A model generated the notes under the pieces. That model was not told where the DNA came from and did not search any database. It was given only the letters and a program-made list of their open reading frames with translations. Shown here in pieces: positions 10,901 through 18,135 of a stretch of 39,891 nt of DNA; the first letter of the stretch is position 1; every line of letters starts with the position of its first letter. The position numbers and the translations under genes were made by a program. The DNA is from a virus, in the IMG/VR virus record IMGVR_UViG_3300027733_000100, positions 1 through 39,891 of that record; one strand, 5' to 3'.

Positions 10901-12730
10901 GGTGATAGAAGTGGTTTTGGTGCAACTTTTGCCGATAATTCTTTATTTATCGGTGACCAAGCTGGTTATCAATCCAGTAACGCTAATAATTCAACATTTA
11001 TTGGTGTTGGTGCTGGTTCTAATGCTAGTAGCGCTAGTAATTCAACATTTATTGGTACACAAAGTGGATTAGGTGGTACTAGCGCAAATAACTCAATAAT
11101 GATTGGTAGTCAGGCGGGTTATGGTGCAACATCTGCTAATAATTCTCAATTTTTTGGCGTTAGCGCTGGTAAAGGTGCTACTGGTGCAACTTATTCATTC
11201 TTTGCTGGTTCTGGTGCTGGTTGGAGTGCTAGCTCTGTTACTAGTTCGGCTTTTATAGGTAAAAATGCTGGTAGTGGTGCAACTAACGCTAGCTACTCAC
11301 TATTTATTGGTGAGGACGCTGGTAAAAATGCAACAAGTGCTAGTGGTTCAACATTTATTGGTCGAAGTGCTGGTGATAATTCCACCAATTTAACGGGTAA
11401 ATCAGAATATAGTATTGCTATTGGGTATGAGGCTCTTAAATCATCCTCAAATAACGATAAGGGTGTATATATAGGATACCAAGCAGGTCAAAGCTCGGTA
11501 AATTCAACATCATCTGTAATCATAGGTAATGGAACAGCTAGGGGTATTACGGGTAGTACAAGCCTAAATGGGGTGTATATTGGTACTAGTGCTGGTGAAT
11601 TAGCTCATACTTCTAGTGGTTCTGTTTTTATTGGTACTAATGCTGGTGTCGGAGCAAATGGTTCTAGTACCGCAGTTATGATTGGAAGTAATGCTGGTAA
11701 TGCTGGTGATATCGCCCCAAATGCAGTTATGATTGGTGCTGATGCTGGTAAGAATTCAACAGGTGCTGACAGGGGTATTTTTATTGGTAGTAATTCTGGT
11801 GAAGGTGTAACAGGTACAACTAATGGTATTTTTATTGGAAATTTAGCTGGGTCTGGTGTTGGTACTAGTGATAACATGATAGCAATTGGTGTTAATGCGG
11901 GGTTGAATGTAAAAACAGCCGCATCCACAATAATTATTGGCCCTAGTGCTGGTAGCGGAACAACATCTAACTCAAGTATCATAATAGGTAGTAAAGCTGC
12001 TTCTAGTGGTGGATTTGGTAACAATAATATTATTATTGGTACTAATATAACATTAAGTTCGGGTACAGTAAATTCGTTTAATATAGGTGGTGTTTTATTT
12101 GGGACTGGATGTAATTCAAACGATGTTTCAAGTTCAATATTTACCGCAATTACTGGTAGTGCTGTAAGTATTGGCATTAATAAACCAAATTCTAGTGCGA
12201 TATTAGATTTAACATCAACATCTAAAGGTTTTTTACCACCAAGAGTAGGTAGTGGAGATTTGCCAAGTAGTCCAGCAAAAGGACTTATTGTTCATTCAGA
12301 TGCCTCTGGAAGTACTCCTACAAGGAGATATGCTGGTCTCCAGTTGTATGATGGTACTATGTGGAGAACAATAAACCCTTATAAAAGATATGTTGCGGCG
12401 GTTGATATAGATTCTGGAAATAATATGACTGCTGGTTATCCTATTGTTTTAGAAAATGAACTTAACACAACAATTGGTGTAGTTTACGATAGGAGTGTAA
12501 AAGTAATAACAATTAGCGCATCTACTGGTACACCATTTACTACTGATAAAACGGCAATTTTTGCTACATGTGGTGTATCTAAGGGTGGGGGTGATATAAC
12601 AGTAGCTACTTATGGTTTTATGTTTACCAATTTTGTAGATTCAAGTAAAATACAAGTAGCTAAGGCAACCTCAGATAGGGTATTTGGCGATACCTATTAT
12701 ACTGTGATAGAAATAAGAGTTTATGATTAA
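7982..12730 (+). CDS. Giant modular tail fibre with FIG/AG repeats
   Basis: This 1582-residue protein is complete. Residues 1-75 (VRITGFISPTDTQDTYAVID, then ERRRAGMIVGV and YYVLN) look like a conserved attachment domain. Residues about 140-200 (GNWNASSAYTASTVVTY ... YYS ... P ... W) resemble a chitin-binding type 3/CBM5-12-like fold. Two 'VDLNQKTLNFSS ... VGIGV' modules follow. At about 630-680 lies a 'SITINDSLLSNFYN' segment that matches repeats in the sheath protein. A 'DTFVTGFTLSSN' module comes next, then about 24 FIG/AG repeats (10840-12110), which end in a 'NIGGVLFG' unit as in the fibre at the left edge. The C-terminus starts with 'STSKGFLPPR' and ends in a non-repetitive domain of about 150 residues, probably the tip. 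I infer a long receptor-binding fibre. The start follows an A-rich leader. Confidence 0.82.
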   Translation: MATIDGGVRITGFISPTDTQDTYAVIDPVYGVDSLRNVNDITARNEIPSERRRAGMIVGVKNGAFNDYYVLNSGNTTWSQIQMVTGLTWDLGSYDLTLNTFGGGITKNLSSLASDVTVTGGTYNSLNGIVTFSSSTTNTRTGLFYAGNWNASSAYTASTVVTYTVNNLDYYSIANVSANPTPPSGDTANWRPISSRGVFIVTGFTAGYTNIYTTAATYNQTGASIALDFTDPSKNLSITGITTLYGKDDSIKSDRRVDLNQKTLNFSSSTAPNSLTISTGGTVGIGVLSASTKLHISAATDPIRIEGIGGSSDSNVLTIDNVGVVHSISVASLTSTVASSINTLYTSDGALNGNRVVDLNQKTLNFSSSTIPNALTVSTGGTVGIGVLSGTNTLHVTATTNPVRFQGLAGISADTYLTSVDTNGVLRAFSATTGRIPFFSSNQITTNADFTYSQGASGTGTLFLPSSFPAINFGTSRAVIYSPAAPLGLYFETSYNAGGGGLSNQYPDPSKMFVFRNKPYNNDLVMSHLDRPNSKFLNSNGVLTFSAPVAAFGGQVVINETSTVGPPNPIRSFWGTAGSALNIKSAVYTEANSTATPATRSEIVANSFNIPTFSANTTLITSTQNYTTLSSYLMYYSAATTGGTVLSITINDSLLSNFYNASLFALPSLSTSSAGTASSLGEILSATSTGYRGVSYSQIVAQTGLTDPGFFTGITTGSTTYYTGVTSGVTYSALSNVYIAGAPIKGSNVSGDTYALKVQTGTTYFGGDVTLSSISSAATATQVLTRESNGNVSFKNINDIGGGNLTADTFVTGFTLSSNTITLTQNRTDGYSAFTISLSAYTGSSSASGAYLPLSGGTVSGGTVFTSGLTANTLTLSGISSGTTAPQLLTRESNGSVSFKSITDITGGNVLGNIGATLYWYDENNTPPAVIPVATGTGSIAFGNGAKALASSMFVFGLSAGTSATNASGSTFIGDRSGFGATFADNSLFIGDQAGYQSSNANNSTFIGVGAGSNASSASNSTFIGTQSGLGGTSANNSIMIGSQAGYGATSANNSQFFGVSAGKGATGATYSFFAGSGAGWSASSVTSSAFIGKNAGSGATNASYSLFIGEDAGKNATSASGSTFIGRSAGDNSTNLTGKSEYSIAIGYEALKSSSNNDKGVYIGYQAGQSSVNSTSSVIIGNGTARGITGSTSLNGVYIGTSAGELAHTSSGSVFIGTNAGVGANGSSTAVMIGSNAGNAGDIAPNAVMIGADAGKNSTGADRGIFIGSNSGEGVTGTTNGIFIGNLAGSGVGTSDNMIAIGVNAGLNVKTAASTIIIGPSAGSGTTSNSSIIIGSKAASSGGFGNNNIIIGTNITLSSGTVNSFNIGGVLFGTGCNSNDVSSSIFTAITGSAVSIGINKPNSSAILDLTSTSKGFLPPRVGSGDLPSSPAKGLIVHSDASGSTPTRRYAGLQLYDGTMWRTINPYKRYVAAVDIDSGNNMTAGYPIVLENELNTTIGVVYDRSVKVITISASTGTPFTTDKTAIFATCGVSKGGGDITVATYGFMFTNFVDSSKIQVAKATSDRVFGDTYYTVIEIRVYD
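10840..12110 (+). repeat. FIG/AG repeat array inside fibre gene
   Basis: About 24 imperfect in-frame repeats of the type F-I-G-x-x-A-G separated by 8-14 residues rich in Ser, Thr, Asn and Ala (for example FIGDQAG, FIGVGAG, MIGSNAG). The DNA is degenerate (variants of attggtnnnnnngctggt), so the repetition is old at protein level. The same unit fills most of bases 1-1700. Confidence 0.85.
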
Positions 12731-12744
12731 TATTAAAATAATAT

Positions 12745-13116
12745 ATGGAATTTTTTATAAATAAAGGCGCAACATTACCTATCCTAAAGCTTGAGCTAAT
12801 TCAAGATGGTAGAAATGATTTCAGAAGATTTTTTGAACAAATTCAAAATGCAACAATATATTTTAGTATGTCTGATGTAACAACAGGCGTTAAAAGAATC
12901 GGTAGAAAAATTGCTGGTACCCAACTTGTAATACCTGTTGATTGTGTTGGTGAGGAATATTATCTAGTTTATCAATTTTCTGAAAGGGATACTGAAAAGG
13001 CTGGAAGATATGTTGGTACTTTTACGATAGAATTTTTAGATGGTAGTGGAACGTTGGTTGTTCCAATTAGAGAAGAATTATTTATAAATGTCTTAGAAGG
13101 GAGCATAAAAAAATAA
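12745..13116 (+). CDS. Small beta-rich virion protein, BppU-N-like
   Basis: This protein has 123 residues. Alternating hydrophobic residues suggest a beta sandwich: 'ATIYFSMSD', 'GTQLVIPVD', 'EEYYLVYQFSERDTEKAGRY', 'GTFTIEFLDGSGTLVVP'. The order (membrane-free N-terminus, a 'FSM.D' strand, a 'G.Y.g.f.i...dG....P' hairpin) recalls the N-terminal Ig-like domain of phage baseplate upper proteins (BppU) and similar small structural proteins, but I cannot confirm the family. It sits 14 bases after the giant fibre gene and 3 bases before the leucine-rich-repeat gene, so it is co-transcribed. It could be a baseplate connector or a fibre-binding protein. Confidence 0.6.
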   Translation: MEFFINKGATLPILKLELIQDGRNDFRRFFEQIQNATIYFSMSDVTTGVKRIGRKIAGTQLVIPVDCVGEEYYLVYQFSERDTEKAGRYVGTFTIEFLDGSGTLVVPIREELFINVLEGSIKK

Positions 13117-13119
13117 AAT

Positions 13120-14094
13120 ATGAAATTATTTTATATTGGTTTAACAGCCTCATCATATAAAACATCTGCATCTACGGAAGGACAATTAAAATTTGTTTTT
13201 AATTCAACAGGTAATTCGTTAAACTTTTTTGTTCAGGGCTCCTCTAATTTCACAATGACAGTAAATTGGGGTGATGGCTCTCAAAATACATATTTAAGTT
13301 CTGATAACTATACACCATCACACACATATTCAATTAACGGTAACTATACCGCATCAACAGCTATTAACAACCCAATATTAATTAACAATTTGGACATATC
13401 TTCAGGGTATGGTAATAATAGATTAAGGGATATAATAGGTTTAGAGAATTTAAGTGGTTTAACGTATTTAAATTTAAGTGGTAACTTAATCAATAACTTT
13501 GATAGTAGAATTTCAACATTACCTAGTTCGGTTCAAACGTTGGATTTATCGTATAATAGTGTAACAGCATTTACACCGACTAGTTTACCACAAGGGCTGA
13601 CTGATTTATATTTAAATAATAATTTATTGACAGGGTTCACCCCAACAGTTCCTTTTCCTTTGGGTATTTCAAATCTTTATTTGAATAATAATTTAATCAC
13701 AAATTATGACCCATCATTACCAATACCAAGTATTCAAACATTAAATTTAAGCTATAATTCAATAACTAATTTTACACCGTATCAACCATTACCTAGCAGA
13801 TTGCAGGTGTTAGATTTAAGTTATAATTCAATATCAACATTTAATCCATGGTCGTTAGGTAATCCATTCCCTAATTTTATTTCGTATATATATTTGAACG
13901 ATAATTCGTTGCCTAATAGTGGTATAACTAACACATTAATTAAATTGAGTGCAACTACGTATTGGCAAAATCCAAATACAATAACATTATTTAATCAAAC
14001 TGGTAATGGTTGTTTATCTGCCAATACATTAGGATATAGCGCATATACAAGTCTGGTTTCAAGTGGATGGACTATAGATGTAACTAATTGTTAA
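13120..14094 (+). CDS. PKD-like plus leucine-rich-repeat protein
   Basis: This protein has 324 residues. Residues about 25-85 contain a PKD-type signature (VNWGDGSQ ... SHTYSINGNYT). Residues about 105-260 hold seven leucine-rich repeats of 22-26 residues with cores such as LTYLNLSGNLINNF, VQTLDLSYNSVTAF, LTDLYLNNNLLTGF and LQVLDLSYNSISTF. The 40-residue C-terminal cap ends in VTNC. Leucine-rich repeats generally bind proteins; PKD domains are common in Bacteroidota surface proteins. The N-terminus (MKLFYIGLTASS) is only weakly hydrophobic, so I do not call a signal peptide. I infer a virion-associated or exported binding protein. Both domains are typical of host cell-surface proteins and suggest acquisition from a bacterium. 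Confidence 0.75.
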   Translation: MKLFYIGLTASSYKTSASTEGQLKFVFNSTGNSLNFFVQGSSNFTMTVNWGDGSQNTYLSSDNYTPSHTYSINGNYTASTAINNPILINNLDISSGYGNNRLRDIIGLENLSGLTYLNLSGNLINNFDSRISTLPSSVQTLDLSYNSVTAFTPTSLPQGLTDLYLNNNLLTGFTPTVPFPLGISNLYLNNNLITNYDPSLPIPSIQTLNLSYNSITNFTPYQPLPSRLQVLDLSYNSISTFNPWSLGNPFPNFISYIYLNDNSLPNSGITNTLIKLSATTYWQNPNTITLFNQTGNGCLSANTLGYSAYTSLVSSGWTIDVTNC

Positions 14095-14119
14095 ATAAAA
14101 AATTAAAAAAATAAAAAAA

Positions 14120-16756
14120 ATGAAAAAAGTATTACTAGTATTAACGTTAAGTTTATTAACGATTTTTGGTTTTAGTCAAACAGCGCCAACGGTTACAACT
14201 AATGCGATAAGTCGTATTGAGGCACTTAGAGCAGAAAGTGGTGGTAATGTAACAAGTGATGGGGGTTCTCCAGTAACAAAAAGAGGTGTTGTTTGGAGTA
14301 CTTCTCCAAATCCAAAATTAAGCCCTTATGTTAAATACTATAGACTAGGTTATCCTTCTACAGGTACTGGTCCTTATGTTAATCATTTTGTTGCCGTTAT
14401 ACCACCGAATTATCCAGATGGTGGTGGTGGAATTATGCCATTATTACCATCAACAACTTATTATATCAGAGCGTTTGCTATAAATGCTGTTGATACTTCG
14501 TATGGTAATGAACTTACATTTACAACACTTGCTGCTGGCCCAAATAAAAAATACTATTTTAGTACTTCAGGTAACGATGATAATGATGGTTTATCACCAA
14601 GTACACCTAAAAAAACGTTGATTGCTCTTCAAAATATGACATCAAGTCCAAATGTTACTTTCTTGCCTGGTGATTCAATACTGTTTAAAAGAGGTGACAT
14701 GTTTGCAAACGGATATGATGGTACCCTTGGTTATTTTAATTTTGTGAGTTTTTCATATATTGATAGGCCGTATGACGATTTTACCGCACCTAGTGGAACA
14801 CCTGAAAAACCGATTGTGTTTTCAAGTTATGGTGACAAGTCTTTGCCATTACCTAATTTTGTTTTTCCAACGGCTGAATCCCCATATAAAGATGGTCCCA
14901 CTCACTGGGTTGCACAATTTGGTGGTGTTAGCAATATAATAATAGATGGGTTACAATTTAATGATACCCGTTTTCCTGTTGCCGATAAACAAAATCCTGC
15001 GTATAGTTACGGTGGAATGTTAATGGGTGAATACCAAGACACTAAAGTTAATGGTACCGATACAATTTGGGGCACTAACAGAGATTATGGTGATAGAAAA
15101 GGTAGTGTATTTAATTTTACAGTTCAAAACTGTTATTTTAGTAATATGTCATTCGGTATTGGTTCAGTAAGTGCTTTTAATAGTAAGATTACTAAAAATG
15201 TATTCACCAACTTTAAAAGTACGGTTGATACGTTTGGGATTAATGATGTATTAGCTGGCGCAATAGAAGCTTTAAATGGTAAAAATCTGGAAATTAGTTA
15301 TAATTATTTTAAAGGTGCTTGGGCCAAATCAGGTAGAAATTCATCAACACAAGGAATGGGTGGTATAACTTTAGACGTGTTTAATTTACAAAATTCAAAA
15401 ATAGTATATAATAAAGTAATCGACTGTAGTAGTTTTATTGAAGCAGGAAGCATAGACAATGATGATATTACTTCAGGTATGAATAACGATACAATTGCAT
15501 TTAACTTAATAATAAATTCGTTGGATGTTATTAGTTTACATTTACCTTGTGGTGATGTTTTTGCCGCAGCGCAATATAATATAAGAATTTGGAATAATAT
15601 AGTTGTAGAAAACGACAAAAGTAGATTTTCAGGTAATGGATTTGGTGGTGATGTGTATGGTGATGGCCAAGATTTTAAATGGTGGTTTTGGGGTGCGAAT
15701 TTTTTAACAACTGGAAATATTGACCCGACAGGTACCTTTACATCAGGTTCAAACCAAATAACATCCTTATCAAGAATGGATGGTATTCAAGTGGGGTCAA
15801 CAGTGTACGGACCTGAAAAAGCGGTCCCACCATATTTTGCTGGTGGGGATAGAGATTATGCAACAGTAACATCTTTAGGTGTAAATTCAATAACACTAGA
15901 CAAAGCGCCGCAAAGAACAGGAGTTGATGTAGAATTTTTGGCTTTCCCGCCATTATCTACCAAGGGTATTAGGTGGAGTCAACCAAACAATCCATCGTCA
16001 AGTGGTTACTATGGTGGTTTTGATAACAATGCAGATAATGATAGATTGTTTGCGTTCTTTTCAGGTCCAGCATGTTATGGTAATGATTACGATACACTTA
16101 TCGACATGAGAAATAATATTATTTGGGGTACGACTGGACTACAATTAATTTATCCTGATAGTAGAGTCACAAATTCTAATGGAACAAGAATAAAAAGAAA
16201 AAACAATATCTATTATGTGAATGGTGGGTTTTCACATACATTCCCTACAGGACAAGGAACAAGTTTTAATAATGTTTCTAGACTCGGAGATGGCGCAAGT
16301 TTAAATTCAGGAGAAGTGCTTTATACTGGTTCACAACAAATATTTAAAAATACAACGTCACCAAATCCTGAAAATTGGGATTTTACTTTGGTGCCTGGGA
16401 GTTATGGTATTGGTAATGGTTCATTGATTAGTGGAATTAATAAAGATTTTGCTGGTGCACCTTTAACTAGTACGATGGATATTGGATTATACAAATATTC
16501 AGCAACACCAAATGTTGTATTGGTATCATCAACAAACACAACATGTAAAACTAGAAATGATGGGACAATAACTTTAAGTGGTTCTGGTGGAACAGCGCCT
16601 TATACGTATAAAGTTGGTACTTCAGCATTTACAACAACAACAAGCTATACAGGGTTAAAAGCTGGAACGTATGTATGTACTATTAAAGATTCAAAAGGAT
16701 TGGTTTCATCAATTAATGTTACAATTAAGGGTAGCAGCGTTGTTGTTTGCCCATAA
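14120..16756 (+). CDS. Secreted FnIII-like/beta-helix/SprB-repeat protein
   Basis: This protein has 878 residues. Residues 1-20 form a signal peptide of the Flavobacteriia style, ending GFSQ before TAPTV. Residues about 21-137 are a fibronectin-III-like domain (SGGNVTSDGGSPVTKRGVVW ... TTYYIRAFAINAVDTSYGN). Residues about 140-790 form a right-handed beta-helix, with an inserted beta module at about 530-610 ('GTFTSGSNQIT'). The helix is paralogous to the second helix of the protein at 2749: both have 'DG[LI]QFNDTRFPV.DK' and 'SRFSGN..GGD..GDGQ'. Residues about 795-872 are a SprB-type repeat (C-x3-NDGTITLSGSGGTAPYTYK ... GLKAGTYVCTIKDSKG). SprB is the gliding adhesin of Flavobacterium. No T9SS-like C-terminal domain follows; the protein ends VVVCP. 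I infer export to the periplasm or surface. Confidence 0.75.
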   Translation: MKKVLLVLTLSLLTIFGFSQTAPTVTTNAISRIEALRAESGGNVTSDGGSPVTKRGVVWSTSPNPKLSPYVKYYRLGYPSTGTGPYVNHFVAVIPPNYPDGGGGIMPLLPSTTYYIRAFAINAVDTSYGNELTFTTLAAGPNKKYYFSTSGNDDNDGLSPSTPKKTLIALQNMTSSPNVTFLPGDSILFKRGDMFANGYDGTLGYFNFVSFSYIDRPYDDFTAPSGTPEKPIVFSSYGDKSLPLPNFVFPTAESPYKDGPTHWVAQFGGVSNIIIDGLQFNDTRFPVADKQNPAYSYGGMLMGEYQDTKVNGTDTIWGTNRDYGDRKGSVFNFTVQNCYFSNMSFGIGSVSAFNSKITKNVFTNFKSTVDTFGINDVLAGAIEALNGKNLEISYNYFKGAWAKSGRNSSTQGMGGITLDVFNLQNSKIVYNKVIDCSSFIEAGSIDNDDITSGMNNDTIAFNLIINSLDVISLHLPCGDVFAAAQYNIRIWNNIVVENDKSRFSGNGFGGDVYGDGQDFKWWFWGANFLTTGNIDPTGTFTSGSNQITSLSRMDGIQVGSTVYGPEKAVPPYFAGGDRDYATVTSLGVNSITLDKAPQRTGVDVEFLAFPPLSTKGIRWSQPNNPSSSGYYGGFDNNADNDRLFAFFSGPACYGNDYDTLIDMRNNIIWGTTGLQLIYPDSRVTNSNGTRIKRKNNIYYVNGGFSHTFPTGQGTSFNNVSRLGDGASLNSGEVLYTGSQQIFKNTTSPNPENWDFTLVPGSYGIGNGSLISGINKDFAGAPLTSTMDIGLYKYSATPNVVLVSSTNTTCKTRNDGTITLSGSGGTAPYTYKVGTSAFTTTTSYTGLKAGTYVCTIKDSKGLVSSINVTIKGSSVVVCP

Positions 16757-16759
16757 TAA

Positions 16760-16768
16760 TATATTTAT
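16760..16768 (+). promoter_or_regulatory. TATATTTAT box before ardC-like gene
   Basis: One mismatch from the recurrent AATATTTAT box, placed 17 bases before the ATG at 16786, the same spacing as several exact copies. It may mark the start of the ardC-like transcript. Confidence 0.3.
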
Positions 16769-16785
16769 TATTAAAGAAATAAAAA

Positions 16786-18027
16786 ATGATAGATTTAATA
16801 AAAAAAATGCTTGATGAAGCATTGATACTTAAGGCTGATAAAGATAAAAATATGCTGGTTGTTCAATCAAATGAGGTTGACGCAAAAAAAGCATCACAAG
16901 AAACATTTAGAAATAAAGAAACACTTAAAGCTTCTGGTTTTAAATGGGGCCCAAGTGCTAATTATCCCGCACCAGTTTGGGTGACAGATATGGATAATTT
17001 TGAAAACGCTAAAAAAGTTTTGTCTGATATTAATAAGTCAGGTGAATTTATTGATAAACTTGAAAACTTAGAAGAATTTGTTTCTAATTCAGAAGATTTT
17101 AAAGGTAAGGGAAATCTTATGGATAAAATCAACATGTATGTTCAAGATTTAGCAAATGCCACCGATGAAAAAGCAATGACCGCTGAGATTAAAAGATATC
17201 TTACATTTTTTGCTGGGTTTAGAGGTCATAGTTTTTATAACACATTACTTATATGGATTCAAAAACCAGACGCAAAAAAAGTTGCTGGTTTTAGACAATG
17301 GGAAAAGAAATTTAGAAGGGTTAAAAAAGGTGCAAAAGGAATTATGATATTTGCACCTGTTATGTCAAAAACAGCAAAAGATGATACCCAAGTTAATGAT
17401 ACACAATTAGATAACGAAGTTAAAAAGGGTATGCCAGTTAGGTTTATGCCTGTATACGTATTTGATATTTCTGATACAGAGGCAATTGACGAAAGAGGTG
17501 ATGTTCCTGAAACACCAAAATGGTTTCAAGATAGTGAACCAACCGAAAGAACAAAAGAATTATATAAATACTTATCAGAAATTCTTGATGTTATGGGGGT
17601 TAAATTAACTAAGGGTGATGCAAAAGCTGGTGAGAAAGGTTATTCCGCTGGTAATCATATTAATATGTCATCTGAAGTTGAGGGTGCTGGTGAAGTGTCA
17701 ACACTTATACATGAATTAGCACACGAATTAATGCATTGGAAAAAATCATCAATATACTATCAAGGTGATGAGGTTAAATATGATAGTGCAATTAAAGAAT
17801 TACAAGCAGAAAGTGTTGCATATATTGTAATGAAACATTATGGATTGCCAGTTACTCATCAAACAACATACCTAGCGTTATGGAAAGCTAATAAAGAAAA
17901 AATTTTAGCAAACATAAAAGTTATTTCTGATGTTGCTAAATTTATCATCGATGAAATTGATAAAGTTGCCGCACAAAATTCATCCGAAAAAAATGATGTT
18001 GACGAGGGATTTGATTTGTATCTTTAA
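16786..18027 (+). CDS. ArdC-like ssDNA-binding and zinc-metallopeptidase protein
   Basis: This protein has 413 residues. Residues 1-95 form a small N-terminal domain with 'LKASGFKWGP...APVW'. Residues about 125-195 match the ArdC N-terminal ssDNA-binding domain (GHSFYNTLLIWIQKPDAKKV, AGFRQWEKKFRRVKKGAKGI, MIFAP). Residues about 215-395 are a zincin domain: HELAH at 309-313 supplies two zinc ligands and the catalytic Glu, and Glu342 in LQAES is the likely third ligand. In plasmids, ArdC protects incoming DNA from restriction; phage and plasmid relatives are often found near replication genes. Here it directly precedes DNA polymerase. I infer a role in DNA protection or early host takeover. The gene is followed 19 bases later by a strong terminator. 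Confidence 0.8.
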   Translation: MIDLIKKMLDEALILKADKDKNMLVVQSNEVDAKKASQETFRNKETLKASGFKWGPSANYPAPVWVTDMDNFENAKKVLSDINKSGEFIDKLENLEEFVSNSEDFKGKGNLMDKINMYVQDLANATDEKAMTAEIKRYLTFFAGFRGHSFYNTLLIWIQKPDAKKVAGFRQWEKKFRRVKKGAKGIMIFAPVMSKTAKDDTQVNDTQLDNEVKKGMPVRFMPVYVFDISDTEAIDERGDVPETPKWFQDSEPTERTKELYKYLSEILDVMGVKLTKGDAKAGEKGYSAGNHINMSSEVEGAGEVSTLIHELAHELMHWKKSSIYYQGDEVKYDSAIKELQAESVAYIVMKHYGLPVTHQTTYLALWKANKEKILANIKVISDVAKFIIDEIDKVAAQNSSEKNDVDEGFDLYL

Positions 18028-18046
18028 AAAATATTTCGTATATTTG
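18015..18046 (+). promoter_or_regulatory. Second TTTG-N20-TATATTTG element ahead of the terminator
   Basis: TTTG at 18015-18018, 20 bases, then TATATTTG at 18039-18046, the same arrangement as the polymerase promoter 74 bases downstream. It overlaps the end of the ardC-like gene, and its predicted start would fall inside the terminator hairpin, so it may be chance or a control element. Confidence 0.35.
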
Positions 18047-18077
18047 TTGAGCCCTACATAAGGGCTCAAATTTTTTT
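18047..18077 (+). terminator. Intrinsic terminator after ardC-like gene
   Basis: Perfect 9-base stem TTGAGCCCT (18047-18055) and AGGGCTCAA (18061-18069) with loop ACATA, followed by A and seven T's. It ends the transcript of the ardC-like gene and separates it from the polymerase gene. Confidence 0.88.
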
Positions 18078-18088
18078 ATCCCAAATAA

Positions 18089-18120
18089 TTTGTTTTGGTG
18101 TAATATCCTTTGTATATTTG
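18089..18120 (+). promoter_or_regulatory. Bacteroidota-type promoter for DNA polymerase
   Basis: TTTG at 18089-18092, 20 bases, then TATATTTG at 18113-18120. This fits the known Bacteroidota sigma-ABfr consensus (TTTG, about 20 bases, TAnnTTTG) exactly. The -7 box ends 15 bases before the ATG at 18136, which gives a very short leader. It lies just downstream of a terminator, as expected for a fresh start. The host polymerase could read it, which fits early expression. Confidence 0.65.
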
Positions 18121-18135
18121 TAAAAATATTTTATA

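Noticed and set aside
11605-12177. 190-residue open frame on the minus strand inside the FIG/AG repeats
   Set aside because: It is the mirror of a repetitive plus-strand coding sequence; its Pro/Ile/Leu-rich pattern is the complement of the GGT/ATT codons, and it has no plausible start or family.
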